The notes beneath the pieces were generated by a model. The model made no database searches. It was not told the DNA's origin and saw nothing but the letters and a program-made list of their open reading frames with translations. The translations under genes and the position numbers were made by a program. Below, one piece after another: positions 47,506 through 59,164 of a DNA stretch of 64,000 nt. The stretch is from contig NC_088297.1 in the NCBI RefSeq assembly GCF_032854445.1, forward strand, positions 24,193,127 through 24,257,126, in the 5' to 3' direction. This DNA comes from Liolophura sinensis (Eukaryota; Mollusca; Polyplacophora; Chitonida; Chitonidae). The stretch's first letter is position 1. Each line of letters begins with the position of its first letter.

Positions 47506-50000
47506 TTTAGTTCCCAAAGGAGCAGTTAAGTAATAATATATAAATGGTAAATAAGGCTGGTAGCATACAAGAGAGAAACATTCATTAGTTTTCAGTTTTC
47601 ATTGCTGCGACTTTCTAGGCACGAAATGTAATTCAAAATTCAAACTCGTAGTTCGTGAACAATTACCAGGTCAGATACAAACAAAGTTTGACTCGGGTGG
47701 CGGCCACATCGAGTCCAACACCTACTGCTTGACGTTTATGACTGGAAGTATTACATTTTATCTTGTGAGAAAGCAACCGATGTGACAAAAAACGGCCAAA
47801 AGTGAGTGATCATCTACATGTAGCTTGGACATCAAAAACTAAAAGCGGTAGTTGACTTACACAATGTTTTCATTGCTTGGTCATTCATTTCATGAAATCT
47901 CCAGTTTAGCGTTTGAAGTTGGAAAGAGTTTTCTATATTTTAAAATACACCGTGACATATGCGACACTTTATAGGTTTGTAAAACTATACATTTCATTAA
48001 TGTCCAGAAGTTGAAGAAGGTTTAGGAAGCAACATGATACAACATTAAAACCTTTTAGCGCAAAATACATCTCTGTGGATGTCTCTGAAGCCGTCGAAAT
48101 GAGCTATATCTGTTCCCGATATTGATTTGGTTTTATTTCAGTCTGTTAATACGTCTGTTATCCAGTACACTGGTGCCTTGACACAGGTTTACCACATCGT
48201 GTTACTTCGTGTTTTCGTTTAGGTCCGCTTTTAAACAATTTAGTAAGGTGTTTCAACAGTTTAAAGGAGCACAAGAACTAAGCTTATATCATACCCTGAT
48301 TTCACTCCCTAACCAAAGAATGTAGCAAATTTTTATATTTTGAACAGATTTCAAACATAATTGTTTTCCCAGTAAAGCTTGGTCTAGTGAGAGACTCAAC
48401 CAAAATGATGTTTTCTCAAAATGGTAATTTCTTTGAACAAATACCACGGACAAAAAATATCCAGCAACATTCTTTGTACTGCTACAAGTACGTAATATTC
48501 TATACAGATACACGTAACAGCTCACTTGAAAGCTTTAATAGTGGATATTTCCTTATTATCGCAAATAGCAAATTTGTTCGATGAAAATAAACCCTGTTGT
48601 TGGTAAAATTTATTCTGCCAAACTGAAAATGGTTACATGTTTATATTTTAGCCTATCTTTAGTTGTTTAAAAGAGCTTGAGCAAAGGGCTTTTTGCAAGT
48701 GTTACTGTTGTTGTTGATAAACGTAGGTACCGGAAAGATAGCACGATGGTACGATGATGGCCTTTCCGACTTCCATAGAAAGATGGAAAGATTGGTCGTT
48801 GCGGATCATATTTCTATGTATCTCGTGATACACCCGTCACCGCCCCCCCCCCCCCCCCCCCATTCAGGATTGCTGATTTCGTCCACAATAAAATGTGGTA
48901 GAACACATAACAAACTCCAGGAAGAAATGAGGCTTTCCCATTACCTTTTCCATCCTGTCTAGAATACAGAGTCATTTCCGCCCGCCATGACATCTAATTA
49001 TTTATCTCATTTACTTTGCGCCGTATTCAACAATTTCTTAACGTATATATAATGACAGTTGGGTTTATTGGTAGAAAAAGGCGTCCTAAATTCTGTATAG
49101 AAAACACCACCCGTCCCTAGGCAACAGGTAAAGCTCTGTGCCTAGAGCTGAAGCTGTATTTGCCAACGAAACCTGAATTCGAACCCTCCACTTTTTGGCC
49201 AAGGGCTTTGTTCGAAATATAAACAGTAGCAATCAAAGCGCATCTGAGATACATATTTTTACTATAGACAACTTTTACGGATAGAAAATTGATTAAAATT
49301 GATCGGTCCGCTAGTATTCTTCAGTGCTATTAGTTTACCTTGAAATATAAATTTTTTGTCAAGATTTCTTTAAACGAGATTGCATTCATGTTATTTGCGA
49401 AGGCTTTAACACAGTTTTTGACTCTTTTTCGAATTTTAGTTGTCGTTTTATGTGGGTTTTTTTTTTTTTCGTTATTTTTCTCGTGATTGTCCAGCTTGGT
49501 TTTAAAGCTGAAATATCTATATGTTTATAATCCCCTTTAAAAGCCATACTGATTGATGGCGATGACGGTCTTGTCCTTTTGTTTATAGCTTATCCATATT
49601 GTTTATAGAGCGTGTTACCATAGTCTCGTTCAGTCATCCAATCTTTTAATATTCCATGTTGACAGCCATCATATATATGGCAAATTTTTGACATTGGATA
49701 TACATGTATAAGAAATAAATAAATAAATAAATAAATAAATATATATATATACCTGTAAGTTTTCAAGCGCCGTCTTGTACTGGCGTATGTATGCTTACAT
49801 AAGGTCACAGAGTCCTAATCAAGCGATGAAATGTATCTCCCGCGTTTACGGCGTATTATCCAACGTATCCAATATCAGTAGGTTTTTTCAGCTTAATGAC
49901 ATTTGTTAATCGCATTTGTTACCTGATATATCATGAATGTTATCACCTTACCCACCACGCTCAGTCACCAGACAACCGTGCTATTTAGCAATAGTAAAGA
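47506..50000. other. Intergenic with simple-sequence tracts only
   Basis: A pure C run at about 48842-48861, a T run near 49458-49470 and an (AAAT)n/(AT)n tract at 49714-49750. A tRNA-like B box (GAATTCGAACCCTCC) lies near 49175. Nothing else was recognised. Confidence 0.5.
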
Positions 50001-50004
50001 CTGA

Positions 50005-51082
50005 ACCCGTATCCAGGTACACATTCTGAGACACTTAAGCCCATACTCAGGTATACCCACCTAAATAGCTTTATACCCCAGGTACACTTTCATTCTGAGA
50101 CACTTAAGCCCATACTCAGGTATACCCACCTAAATAGCTTTATACCCCAGGTACACTTTCATTCTGAGACACTTAAGCCCATACTCAGGTATACCCACCT
50201 AAATAGCTTTATACCCCAGGTACACTTTCATTCTGAGACACTTAGGCCCATACTCAGGTATACCCACCTAAATAGCTTTATACCCCAGGTACACTTTCAT
50301 TCTGAGACACTTAAGCCCATACTCAGGTATACCCACCTAAATAGCTTTACACCCCAGGTACACTTTCATTCTGAGACACTTAAGCCCATACTCAGGTATA
50401 CCCACCTAAATAGCTTTATACCCCAGGTACACTTTCATTCTGAGACACTTAAGCCCATACTCAGGTATACCCACCTAAATAGCTTTACACCCCAGGTACA
50501 CTTTCATTCTGAGACACTTAAGCCCATACTCAGGTATACCCACCTAAATAGCTTTACACCCCAGGTACACTTTCATTCTGAGACACTTAAGCCCATACTC
50601 AGGTATACCCACCTAAATAGCTTTACACCCCAGGTACACTTTCATTCTGAGACACTTAAGCCCATACTCAGGTATACCCATCTAAAACAGCTTTATACCC
50701 CAGGTACACTTTCATTCTGAGACACTTGAGCCAATATTAAGGTATAACCATCTAAAACAGCTTTATACTCGAGGTACACTTTCATTCTGAGACACTTGAG
50801 CCCATATTAAGGTATACCCATCTAAAACAGCTTTATACCCCAGGTACACTTTCATTCTGAGACACTTGAGCCAATATTAAGGTATAACCATCTAAAACAG
50901 CTTTATACTCGAGGTACACTTTCATTCTGAGACACTTGAGCCCATATTAAGGTATACCCATCTAAAACAGCTTTATATCCCAGGTACACTTTCGTTCTGA
51001 GACACTTGAGCCAATATTAAGGTATACCCATCTAAAACACCTTTATACCCGAGGTACACTTTCATTCTGAGACACTTGATAG
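50005..51082. repeat. 69-bp tandem array with two sub-blocks
   Basis: About 15 units of CTTAAGCCCATACTCAGGTA, TACCCACCTAAATAGCTTTA, TACCCCAGGTACACTTTCAT, TCTGAGACA, with starts at 50034, 50103 and 50172. From about 50680 the unit changes to CATCTAAAACAGCTTTATA with alternating GAGCCAATATTAAGG and GAGCCCATATTAAGG versions. This gives a two-unit higher-order period. Confidence 0.95.
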
Positions 51083-51164
51083 CCACTTTGAAGAAAGCAA
51101 AAAAAAACACGGATGGTTGATTAAAAAATTGTGCATTTTATTAAGCCTGTGCCAAAAGTGGATA

Positions 51165-52500
<1,336 letters not shown>

Positions 52501-52504
52501 ATGT

Positions 52505-52645
52505 GCGTTACACGGTGAAGGTCACACCTCTAATTGTGTTACACAGTGAAAGTCACACCTCTTGCCGTGCTACACAGTGAAGGCCACACCTCTAATCATG
52601 TTGCACGTTGAAGGTCACACCTCTAATTGTTTTACACAGTGAATT
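52505..52645. repeat. 31-bp array, ~4-5 copies
   Basis: GTTACACAGTGAAAGTCACA plus CCTCTAATTGT repeats. It is followed directly by a SINE tail fragment. Confidence 0.85.
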
Positions 52646-52715
52646 ATATTTATTTATTTGATTGGTGTTTTACACCGTACTCAAGAATATTCCACTTATA
52701 TGACGGCGGCCGTTA
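52646..52715 (-). mobile_element. SINE tail fragment
   Basis: (TTTA)n, TTGATTGGTGTTTTACACCG, CTCAAGAATATTCCACTTAT, GACGGCGGCCG. Confidence 0.8.
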
Positions 52716-52937
52716 TGCATGGTACGGTTATACTTACTATTTATTTGGTTTGTCTATAATGTCATACCAGGATAGTTACTAACCTTTATTACGGTGGTTT
52801 ATGTTTAAATGAATAACCATACTCCGATACGAATAAAGGTCTTGTAAAAGAGTGGATGGGATGGAATGACAGAACGAAGCAACAACAACGGTTTAAACAC
52901 GGGAACGTTTATATTATATGACGTATATGTAGTCTAT

Positions 52938-52943
52938 TTTATT
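52938..52943 (-). promoter_or_regulatory. Possible polyadenylation signal of gene 2
   Basis: AATAAA on the minus strand, about 390 bases past the phosphatase stop codon. It is the first one I noticed, but no transcript evidence is available. Confidence 0.35.
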
Positions 52944-53330
52944 GCAAAACAGATGTAGAACTTAAAAGTGAGAGGGTAGATAGAAGTAATAAGAGTTATA
53001 AGGTGATGAACAGCGTGCTTCTGAGAGAAAATAAAACTGAGAAAGGAGGAAAGAGGGAAGAGCCTGTGGGTTCGTAACTGAGTTATCTCCCTTAAACAGC
53101 CCCCAGATGGCGCTATACTTATGTTGGTCATTTACCAAATCTGGGTATTCTTTCCCAATATCGTACATGCATGTAAATAAAATAAAAACTTCAGCCAAGT
53201 ACTCTACATAATGGTGACAGCAAAGTCGGAAGCTAAGTTATAATTGGTGCCTTGCGCTGGCAGTCACGCGGGGCTGTTGCAAAGACCCACAGATGACTCA
53301 GTAACTTCCCTTTGTAAAGGTCGGCCTCGC

Positions 53331-53408
53331 TCAGGGGACAAAGTTGGCGTACGTATCGAAACTCTCAATGAACGTCCTAACAACTTCATAGCAGAATCCA
53401 TACTGCTC
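53331..53408 (-). CDS. Receptor-type PTP, last exon with stop codon
   Basis: 25 codons plus TGA. The acceptor TTTTTCAG lies directly beyond 53408. The peptide starts EQYGFCYEVVRTFIES, matching the conserved E/D-Q-Y-x-F-C/I-Y-E helix that closes a PTP domain. It then ends after a short tail, NFVP. The incoming phase 0 matches the donor at 55475. This placement shows that the intron containing the 67-bp array is a real intron, and that the gene ends within the window. Confidence 0.9.
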   Translation of the reverse strand, partial: EQYGFCYEVVRTFIESFDTYANFVP

Positions 53409-53514
53409 CTGAAAAACAAAAGTACAATAGGTGCTCACGAGGTAAGCATGGCAATCTATCCCATGTTATGATCGCTGATAATGGCCACAATATGCCTGCC
53501 GTAATACCGATGGC

Positions 53515-53722
53515 GTTGTGACGATGAGGCGAAGTGGCGATGCGAAGAGGAGAAGTTGTGATGCGATGGGGCGAAGTCGCGATGCAACTTTGCCCCTTCG
53601 CTTCGCAACTTCGGATTATCGTCTCATCGCCATTTCACACCGCAACTTCGCCTTTTGGAATCGCAACTACCCCTCTTCCCATCGCAAGTTTACCCTTCCG
53701 CTTCATCGCCCTTGATGTTACT
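53515..53722. repeat. GC-rich imperfect inverted repeat
   Basis: The left half is purine-rich (GATGCGAAGAGGAGAAGTTG, GATGGGGCGAAGTCGCGATG). The right half is its rough complement (CAACTTTGCCCCTTCGCTTC, TCGCAACTTCGGATTATCG). The composition differs strongly from the surroundings, and the block lies just upstream of the phosphatase last exon, in the intron. Confidence 0.65.
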
Positions 53723-53876
53723 GGAGGCATACGTGGCCCTTACTAGCCATCATCCTATTTCTATAGAAATACATGTTTACAAAAAGACTGAAGTTCATTG
53801 TTTCAGCGCTTTCTCTTACGGCTGCAGCTTAAATCAAGAGCTACTTTTGTCAGCTACCCTGCGAAGGGTCAGCGTG

Positions 53877-53980
53877 ACTCCAGGTAATCTGGTCGCGTCC
53901 AGCCATACACCTGACCGACGTCACATAGGTAAAAACTTCTTGAGCATAGCGTTAACGAACAAACGAACAATAATCCAATC
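53877..53980 (+). mobile_element. Second-family SINE 3' fragment
   Basis: CCATACACCTGACCGACGTC, ACATAGGTAAAAACTTCTTG and an ACAAACGAACAATAA tail. A separate B-box-like GGGGTTCGAATCCAGC lies just after it at 53997. Confidence 0.5.
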
Positions 53981-54044
53981 AATGGGCCTAAGGTCGGGGT
54001 TCGAATCCAGCTCTCGCTGATTCGTCTGCAGCCTTAATTTTAAT

Positions 54045-54110
54045 TTTTTTTATTGACCGATGTTTTACTTCGCACTCAAGAATATTTCACTTATATGACG
54101 GCGGCTCAGC
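54045..54110 (-). mobile_element. SINE tail fragment
   Basis: TTGACCGATGTTTTACTTCG, CTCAAGAATATTTCACTTAT, GACGGCGGC. Confidence 0.75.
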
Positions 54111-54611
54111 AACATACAGTTAAATGGTTTCTGCTGTTCCTGGCGAAGGACCTTGTGTTAATCCAAGCATTTCTCTGTCAGCCACCCAAAAAATGATCGC
54201 TTTTAGATATGGAAAAAATGTTTAAATGTGGAAATAAACAAAAAATAAATAAATAGGACAGGACGAGAAAGGTTCTGTAAACACGGCTGTGCTTTGGAAT
54301 TGGCGTCCGCTTTCCCGTGTGAAAATAAGTTACCTAAATTATAAGGAAAATATCACATGCCTCCTACACAAGCCAGAATGTTCAAAGTAAACTTGAGTTC
54401 CATATTCTAGAATCTAAATTACAAAAACAATTTATTGGTATATTGTTGTGTCACCGTATAGGTGAAATGGTGATGTGATACCTGATGAGGACAAGGAGAA
54501 AACCTTTTGTCTACAGGCGTCTGGTGCTTTACTTTAAAGTTTAAGGCCAATACTTTTATCATGCTCACACTAATTGTGTCTTGCAAAAAGCGGCTAGTTC
54601 TAGTGTTTGCG

Positions 54612-54690
54612 GATTTATTTATTTATGTACTTATTTCATTGGTTCTTTACACCGTACTCAATATTATATAACTTACAGGAACGCGGGCTC
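54612..54690 (-). mobile_element. SINE tail fragment
   Basis: (TTTA)n, TTCATTGGTTCTTTACACCG and TACTCAATATTATATAACTT, clearly decayed. Confidence 0.65.
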
Positions 54691-54794
54691 GGGGAAAATC
54701 ATCACCATAATAATAGTATCCAATATTCTGTTTGAAACATTGGCAAAAATTGATAATAACGATGACCAAGCACTCTTTTTTGGAATGTCTCCGG

Positions 54795-55536
54795 AGTAAC
54801 TTACCACGTTAGGCAGAGCTCCGGGCCAGTGTTTCCGGTTGGTGTTCCCAGTATTCAGTACAATAACTTACTACGTTAGGTAGATGTCGAGGTTGGTGTT
54901 TCCGGTTGGTGTTCCCAGTATTCAGTACAATAACTTACCACGTTCGGCAGAGCTCCGTGCCGGTGTTTCTGGCTGGTGTTCACAGTACAAAGTACAATAA
55001 CTTACCACGTTAGGCTGAGCTCCTGGGCGGTGTTTCCGGTTGGTGTTCACAGTATACAGTAAAATAACGTACCACGTTAGGTAGATGTCGAAGATGGTAT
55101 TTCTGATTGTTGTTCCCAGTATACAGTACAATAACTTACCACGTTAAGCTGAGCTCCGGGCCGGTGTTTACGGTTGGTGTTCACAGTATTCGGTACAATA
55201 ACTTACCACGTTAGGAAGGGCTCCGGGGCGGTGTTTCCGGTTGGTATTACCAGTATACAGTACAAAAACTTACCGCGTTAGGCAGAACTCCGGCCCGGGG
55301 TTTCCGGTTGGTGTTCCTAGTATACAGTACAATAACTTACCACGTTAGGCTGAGCTCCGGGTCGGTGTTTCTGGTTGGTGTTCACAGTATATGGTACAAT
55401 AACTTGCCACGCTAGACTGAGCTCCGGCCCGGTGTTTCCCGTTGGTGTTCCCAGTATATGGTACGATAACTTACCACGTTAGGCAGAGCTCCGGGGCGGT
55501 GTTTCCGGTTGGTGTTTACAGTGTACAGTACACTGA
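54795..55536. repeat. 67-bp tandem array derived from a PTP exon end and 5' splice site
   Basis: Eleven donor-equivalent CTTACCACGTT sites stand exactly 67 bp apart (54800, 54867, 54934, 55001, 55068, 55135, 55202, 55269, 55336, 55403, 55470). On the minus strand each unit carries TGTGAACACCAACCGGAAAC, the exon tail, and then GTG followed by GTAAGTT. The 55470 copy is the real exon boundary. Nine copies keep GTAAG, one reads GTACG and one GCAAG. Confidence 0.95.
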
Positions 55537-55610
55537 TCATATGTTCCGCTTTTAGTTTCTCCAACACAGTGAAACAGGTACACAGCAGCACGGTTTTGTC
55601 CACGCCATTC
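55475..55610 (-). CDS. Receptor-type PTP, D2 P-loop exon
   Basis: One base plus 45 codons. The acceptor CCTTCCTAG lies just beyond 55610, and the donor GTAAGTT starts at 55474. With the preceding exon it forms the P-loop. HC is followed by VNGVD and then K-T, where active PTPs have H-C-x5-R-S/T. The lysine codon is the complement of 55595-55597. The following helix reads VLLCTCFTVLEKLKAEHMIS, and the exon ends in HRPGALPNV, equivalent to the K/R-x-x-R-P-x-M-V segment of the family. The substitution fits a pseudophosphatase second domain. The exon tail was amplified into the adjoining 67-bp array. Confidence 0.9.
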
Positions 55611-55619
55611 CTAGGAAGG

Positions 55620-55974
55620 AAAAAAAAACCATAACTGTCAGAAAAAAATGTGTGGCAAACTGAGCCCGGTCAGCCAAAGCAACGACAACAATATCATAAT
55701 AGGAAACTTAGACTTCGAACTCTTTTACTGCTAAAGGTAAAAAAGTGCAATAGTATCATGTGACCTGTCAAGTACTGCAGGGTCGCACTTTTTACAGCTG
55801 TAAAAAGATTCACAAAAAGCTGTTTAGAGTAAACAAACGATGGAGACATTTCTAGCGTTGCCCGCGTGTGAACTTGAGACGTTTCTGAAGGAAAGAGGCG
55901 TCATTTGTATCTCTGGAACACGGCCTTGTCATCTTGTCATATATAACGATATATATAGTACAGTTACATGACAT
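55620..55974. other. Intron of gene 2, no recognised feature
   Basis: Short intron part with an A run next to the acceptor. Nothing else was recognised. Confidence 0.4.
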
Positions 55975-56257
55975 ATCTCGAGATGGATTTTGTACCTTAT
56001 CTCAAGATGGATTTTGTACCTTATCTCAACACGGATTTTGTACCTTATCTCAACATGGATTTTGTACCTTATCTCAACACGGATTTTGTACCTTATCTCA
56101 ACATGGACTTTGTACCTTATCTCAACATGGACTTTGTACCTTATCTCAACATGGACTTTGTACCTTATCTCAAGATGGATTTTGTACCTTATCTCAAGAT
56201 GGATTTTGTACCTTATCTCAACATGGATTTTGTACCTTATCTCAACATGGACTTTTT
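55975..56257. repeat. 24-bp tandem array
   Basis: About 12 units of ATGGATTTTGTACCTTATCT plus CAAC, with AAGATGG and AACACGG variants. The 24-bp period keeps all frames open, giving 8-residue pseudo-repeats on both strands. It lies in a phosphatase intron and is not a gene. Confidence 0.93.
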
Positions 56258-56715
56258 TCAAGACGATGCTTAAATCCTAACAACATGTATCGTTCAGCCT
56301 ATATGAGTGAAACGCACAAAGTTCCAGCACGAGGAATGTAGCTGTGGATATACACGTGAGCAAAAGGGGAGGTAACTTAAAACCGTTAAGGCGAACACGC
56401 GATACCTTTAATGAAATAACAGCTTCGTCTGTGCTCGTGTTACCGTTCAAATTCGGTAATAAAGTTTGTTTAATTCATAATGTGGACCTCTTTTAAACGT
56501 TTTGAAACATTATTTTTCTGAAACACAGTAATTTCCGCTTTTTTGTTAAATAGAGAAGTGCAGTGTATTGCTGATGGCCCAAAGAAGTGCAGTGTCGTAT
56601 ATTTAAGAAAAATGGCGTATTCCGTATGCAAAGTAGGCAGTTATGACGTCACAGGCACTGCCCTAGTGCAAAGAATAAGAGGTCATAGCCGTGCTGGCGG
56701 GCCTGTGGTTCTTAC
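56258..56715. other. Intron of gene 2
   Basis: Contains an AAAGGGGAGGTAACTT motif at 56363. Otherwise unrecognised. Confidence 0.4.
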
Positions 56716-56873
56716 ACGCAGTGGACGATGATGGGCCTGTTGTCATTCTGTCTCTGCCATTCCTGAACAGTCTTCTGCAGGTTGATCAACCGCTCTGCTG
56801 AGGCCGGTACCACCGAGCCGGGCTTCCATAGGTTCACACAGAACTGACGCACGATCTGATCAGTCTTTTGCTC
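56716..56873 (-). CDS. Receptor-type PTP, D2 WPD-loop exon
   Basis: 52 codons plus two bases. The acceptor is TTGGCAG and the donor is GTAAGAAC. It encodes EQKTDQIVRQFCVNLW, then KPGSVVP where the WPD loop stands in active enzymes. The aspartate is not seen: W-K-P-G instead of W-P-D. A helix with LQKTVQEWQ follows, and the exon ends RPIIVHC, the last residue being the nucleophile-equivalent cysteine (complement of 56718-56720). The phase joins the next exon inside the P-loop. Confidence 0.92.
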
Positions 56874-57207
56874 CTGCCAAGTCCAGGAAACAAAAGGCAA
56901 AATTTTAAAAAACAACAAGTTTTTAAAGTGAAAGACAGCTAAGATTGGTCACGCGGACTTTGAGTTATATTTTAAAATCCTTTTAAGAGAGTAAAATACA
57001 TTCACATGCCGTCTGTGGCAGGGTACTCTTAAATCTCATCGTTGTTCTATTTCGTACAAACTATACACCGGAACACACATTCAAGGCTTGTTATCACCTT
57101 TACAAGGAGGTATTATTTTACATACGGTAATTCAGATTACAAATTGGATTATCCGTAATTGCTGGCTTCATTTGCAAAGGTACCCTTCCAGATAAAATCC
57201 TAACGAA

Positions 57208-57577
57208 TCCAAGAAGCCATGGTTGAGTGGTTAATGTTCTCGCGTTTCAGTCTGTAGGACACACGAGGTGACAGGGCCTTTATAGATGAAAATTTCTAGC
57301 AGTGGGGCTTAGGTGACCATTAGTGCTCGACAGCGCATGCGCGGTCTTTGCGCATTGTAAGGTTTGTTGAAGGCCATGCACTTTTTTCATACCAATATGG
57401 TATACAAATCTTTAATTGACATATGAAAAGGTTCGTAAGTAAGTTGCCAAAAGTCGGCGGTTTATTGTGGGCACTCCGGTTTACCCCAACCATAAACTGA
57501 CTACCATTATCTAAGAGAAACCTTCTTGTGAGTTGTATCCAACAACTATAGCAATTATCAATAAAGAAATAAATCAG
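57208..57577 (+). mobile_element. Second SINE family, fullest copy
   Basis: The tRNA-like start is GCCATGGTTGAGTGGTTAAT, GTTCTCGCGTTTCAGTC. The body has GTTGCCAAAAGTCGGCGGTT, GGGCACTCCGGTTTACCCCA and ACCATAAACTGACTACCATT. It ends in AATAAAGAAATAAAT. Lies in a phosphatase intron. Relatives are at 17700, 31310, 34508, 38280 and 53877. Confidence 0.7.
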
Positions 57578-57651
57578 AGATATAAAACCTATAAAAGGGA
57601 GACCGAAATACTTCCGGTTTACCGGTAAGAATCGCTATTGTTACTACTCAC

Positions 57652-57777
57652 TCCTTTCTCATAGGATAGGTTGAGCTGTCGAACAAGATTCCCTGCATCT
57701 GACGTCGTCCATTGATGCTGTACCTCAAACGGACCAAAATTTCGAGTTTCATCATCAGCCGGCCAATACTGACCGTC
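57652..57777 (-). CDS. Receptor-type PTP, D2 exon with YWP motif
   Basis: 42 codons in phase 0. The acceptor is CTCTCCAG and the donor GTGAGTAG. It starts DGQYWPADDETRNFGPFEV. C/x-x-Y-W-P followed by an acidic run and F-G-x-F/L is the conserved central strand of PTP domains. It continues with the beta sheet leading to the WPD loop. No stop or frameshift is present. Confidence 0.92.
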
Positions 57778-57844
57778 CTGGAGAGACACGTGAGCAATAT
57801 CATGATAGCAGTAGAACTAGGGAAGCGGGGACAATCGTGTTAAA

Positions 57845-58985
57845 GAAAACCGAGCGCTACATGTAGCTGAACAGACCCACACAGTGACTAAGCAAAACCA
57901 TGTGTTAACTCAATAGATCCATATAGTGACTGAACAAAAACATGCGTTAGCAGAACAGACCCACACAGAGACTGAACTAAACTATGTGTAGCTGAACAGA
58001 CCCATACAGTGACTGAGCAAAACCATGTGTTAACTGAACAGACCCACACAATGACTGAACAAAACCATGTGTATCTGAGCAGACCCATACAGTAACTAAA
58101 CAGACACATGTGTTAACTGAAAAGACCCATTCAGTGACTGAACAAAAACATGTGTTAGCTGAAAAGACCCATTCAGTGACTTAACAAAAACATGTATTAG
58201 CTGAAGAAACCCACACAGTGACTGAACAAAAATATGTGTTAGCTGAACAGACCCATATAGCGACTGAACAAAAATATGTGTTAGCTGAACAGACCCACAC
58301 AGTGACTGAACAAAAATAGGGGCCCCGTGGCGCAGCTGGTTAGCGCGGTAGCGCAGCGTAATAACCAAGGAGCTTCTCACCATTGCGGTCGCTGTGAGTT
58401 AAAGCCCATGTGGCCGTAAGTGAGAAGGTTTGTCAGCAACCTGCGGATGGTCGTGGATTTCCCCTGCGCTATGCCCCGTTTCCTTCCATCATAATGCTGG
58501 CCGCCGTCGTATAAGTGAAATATTCTTAAGTACGGCGTAAAACACCAATCAAAAAAAATCAATCAATCAACAAAATAGGTGATAGCTGAACCGACCCATA
58601 CAGTGACTGGACAAAAACATGTGTTAGATGAAAAGACCCACACAATGACTGAACAAATACATGCAGTAGCTGAACAGACTCACAAAGAGAATGAACCAAA
58701 ACATGTGTTAGCTGAACAGACCCATACGGTGACTGAACAAAAATATGTGCTAAATGAAAACACCCATTCAGTGGCTAAACAAAAACATGGATTAGCTGAA
58801 CAGACCCACACAGTGACTGAACAAAAATATGTGTTAGCTGAACAGACCCATATAGTGACTGAACAAAAATTTGTGTTAGCTGAAAGGACCCAAACAGTGA
58901 CTGAACAAAAACATGTGTTAGCTGAACAGACCCACACAGAGGCTGAAAGTAACCGTTCCTCCGCTGAACAGAACGTAATGATTGA
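57845..58985. repeat. 42-bp tandem array split by a SINE
   Basis: About 20 units of GAACAAAAATATGTGTTAGC, TGAACAGACCCACACAGTGA, CT. It is interrupted at 58318-58571 by a full SINE. Open frames with 14-residue repeats (EQ-H-V-EQ type) result from the 3n period and are not genes. Confidence 0.93.
58318..58571 (+). mobile_element. tRNA-derived SINE inserted in the 42-bp array
   Basis: GGGGCCCCGTGGCGCAGCTG, GTTAGCGCGGTAGCGCAGCG, CACCATTGCGGTCGCTGTGA and the standard tail, ending ATCAATCAATCAAC. Array sequence ACAAAAATAG stands before it and ACAAAATAGG after it, a probable target-site duplication of about 8-10 bp. Confidence 0.93.
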
Positions 58986-58989
58986 ACAG

Positions 58990-59160
58990 AAACGTGCTTT
59001 AATTAGCTAACTAAATTTATTAATAAAGCCATGTGTCAGATGAACAGAATACTACAATGACTGAGCAGAATCGTATGCGAGCATCCTGTGGTGATTGTTC
59101 AAAATTGTCCTTTATAATCATGTTGCAGATTAAAACTAAACCTTAAATAATTAGAATAGA
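58990..59160. other. Intron spacer between two arrays
   Basis: Short unique-looking spacer with no recognised feature. Confidence 0.4.
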
Positions 59161-59164
59161 TCTG

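Noticed and set aside
55929-56341. Overlapping 96-135-codon frames on both strands
   Set aside because: 24-bp array giving 8-residue repeats in every frame.
58579-59010. 143-codon frame with E-Q-T-H-V repeats
   Set aside because: The 42-bp array in a phosphatase intron, with frames open on both strands.
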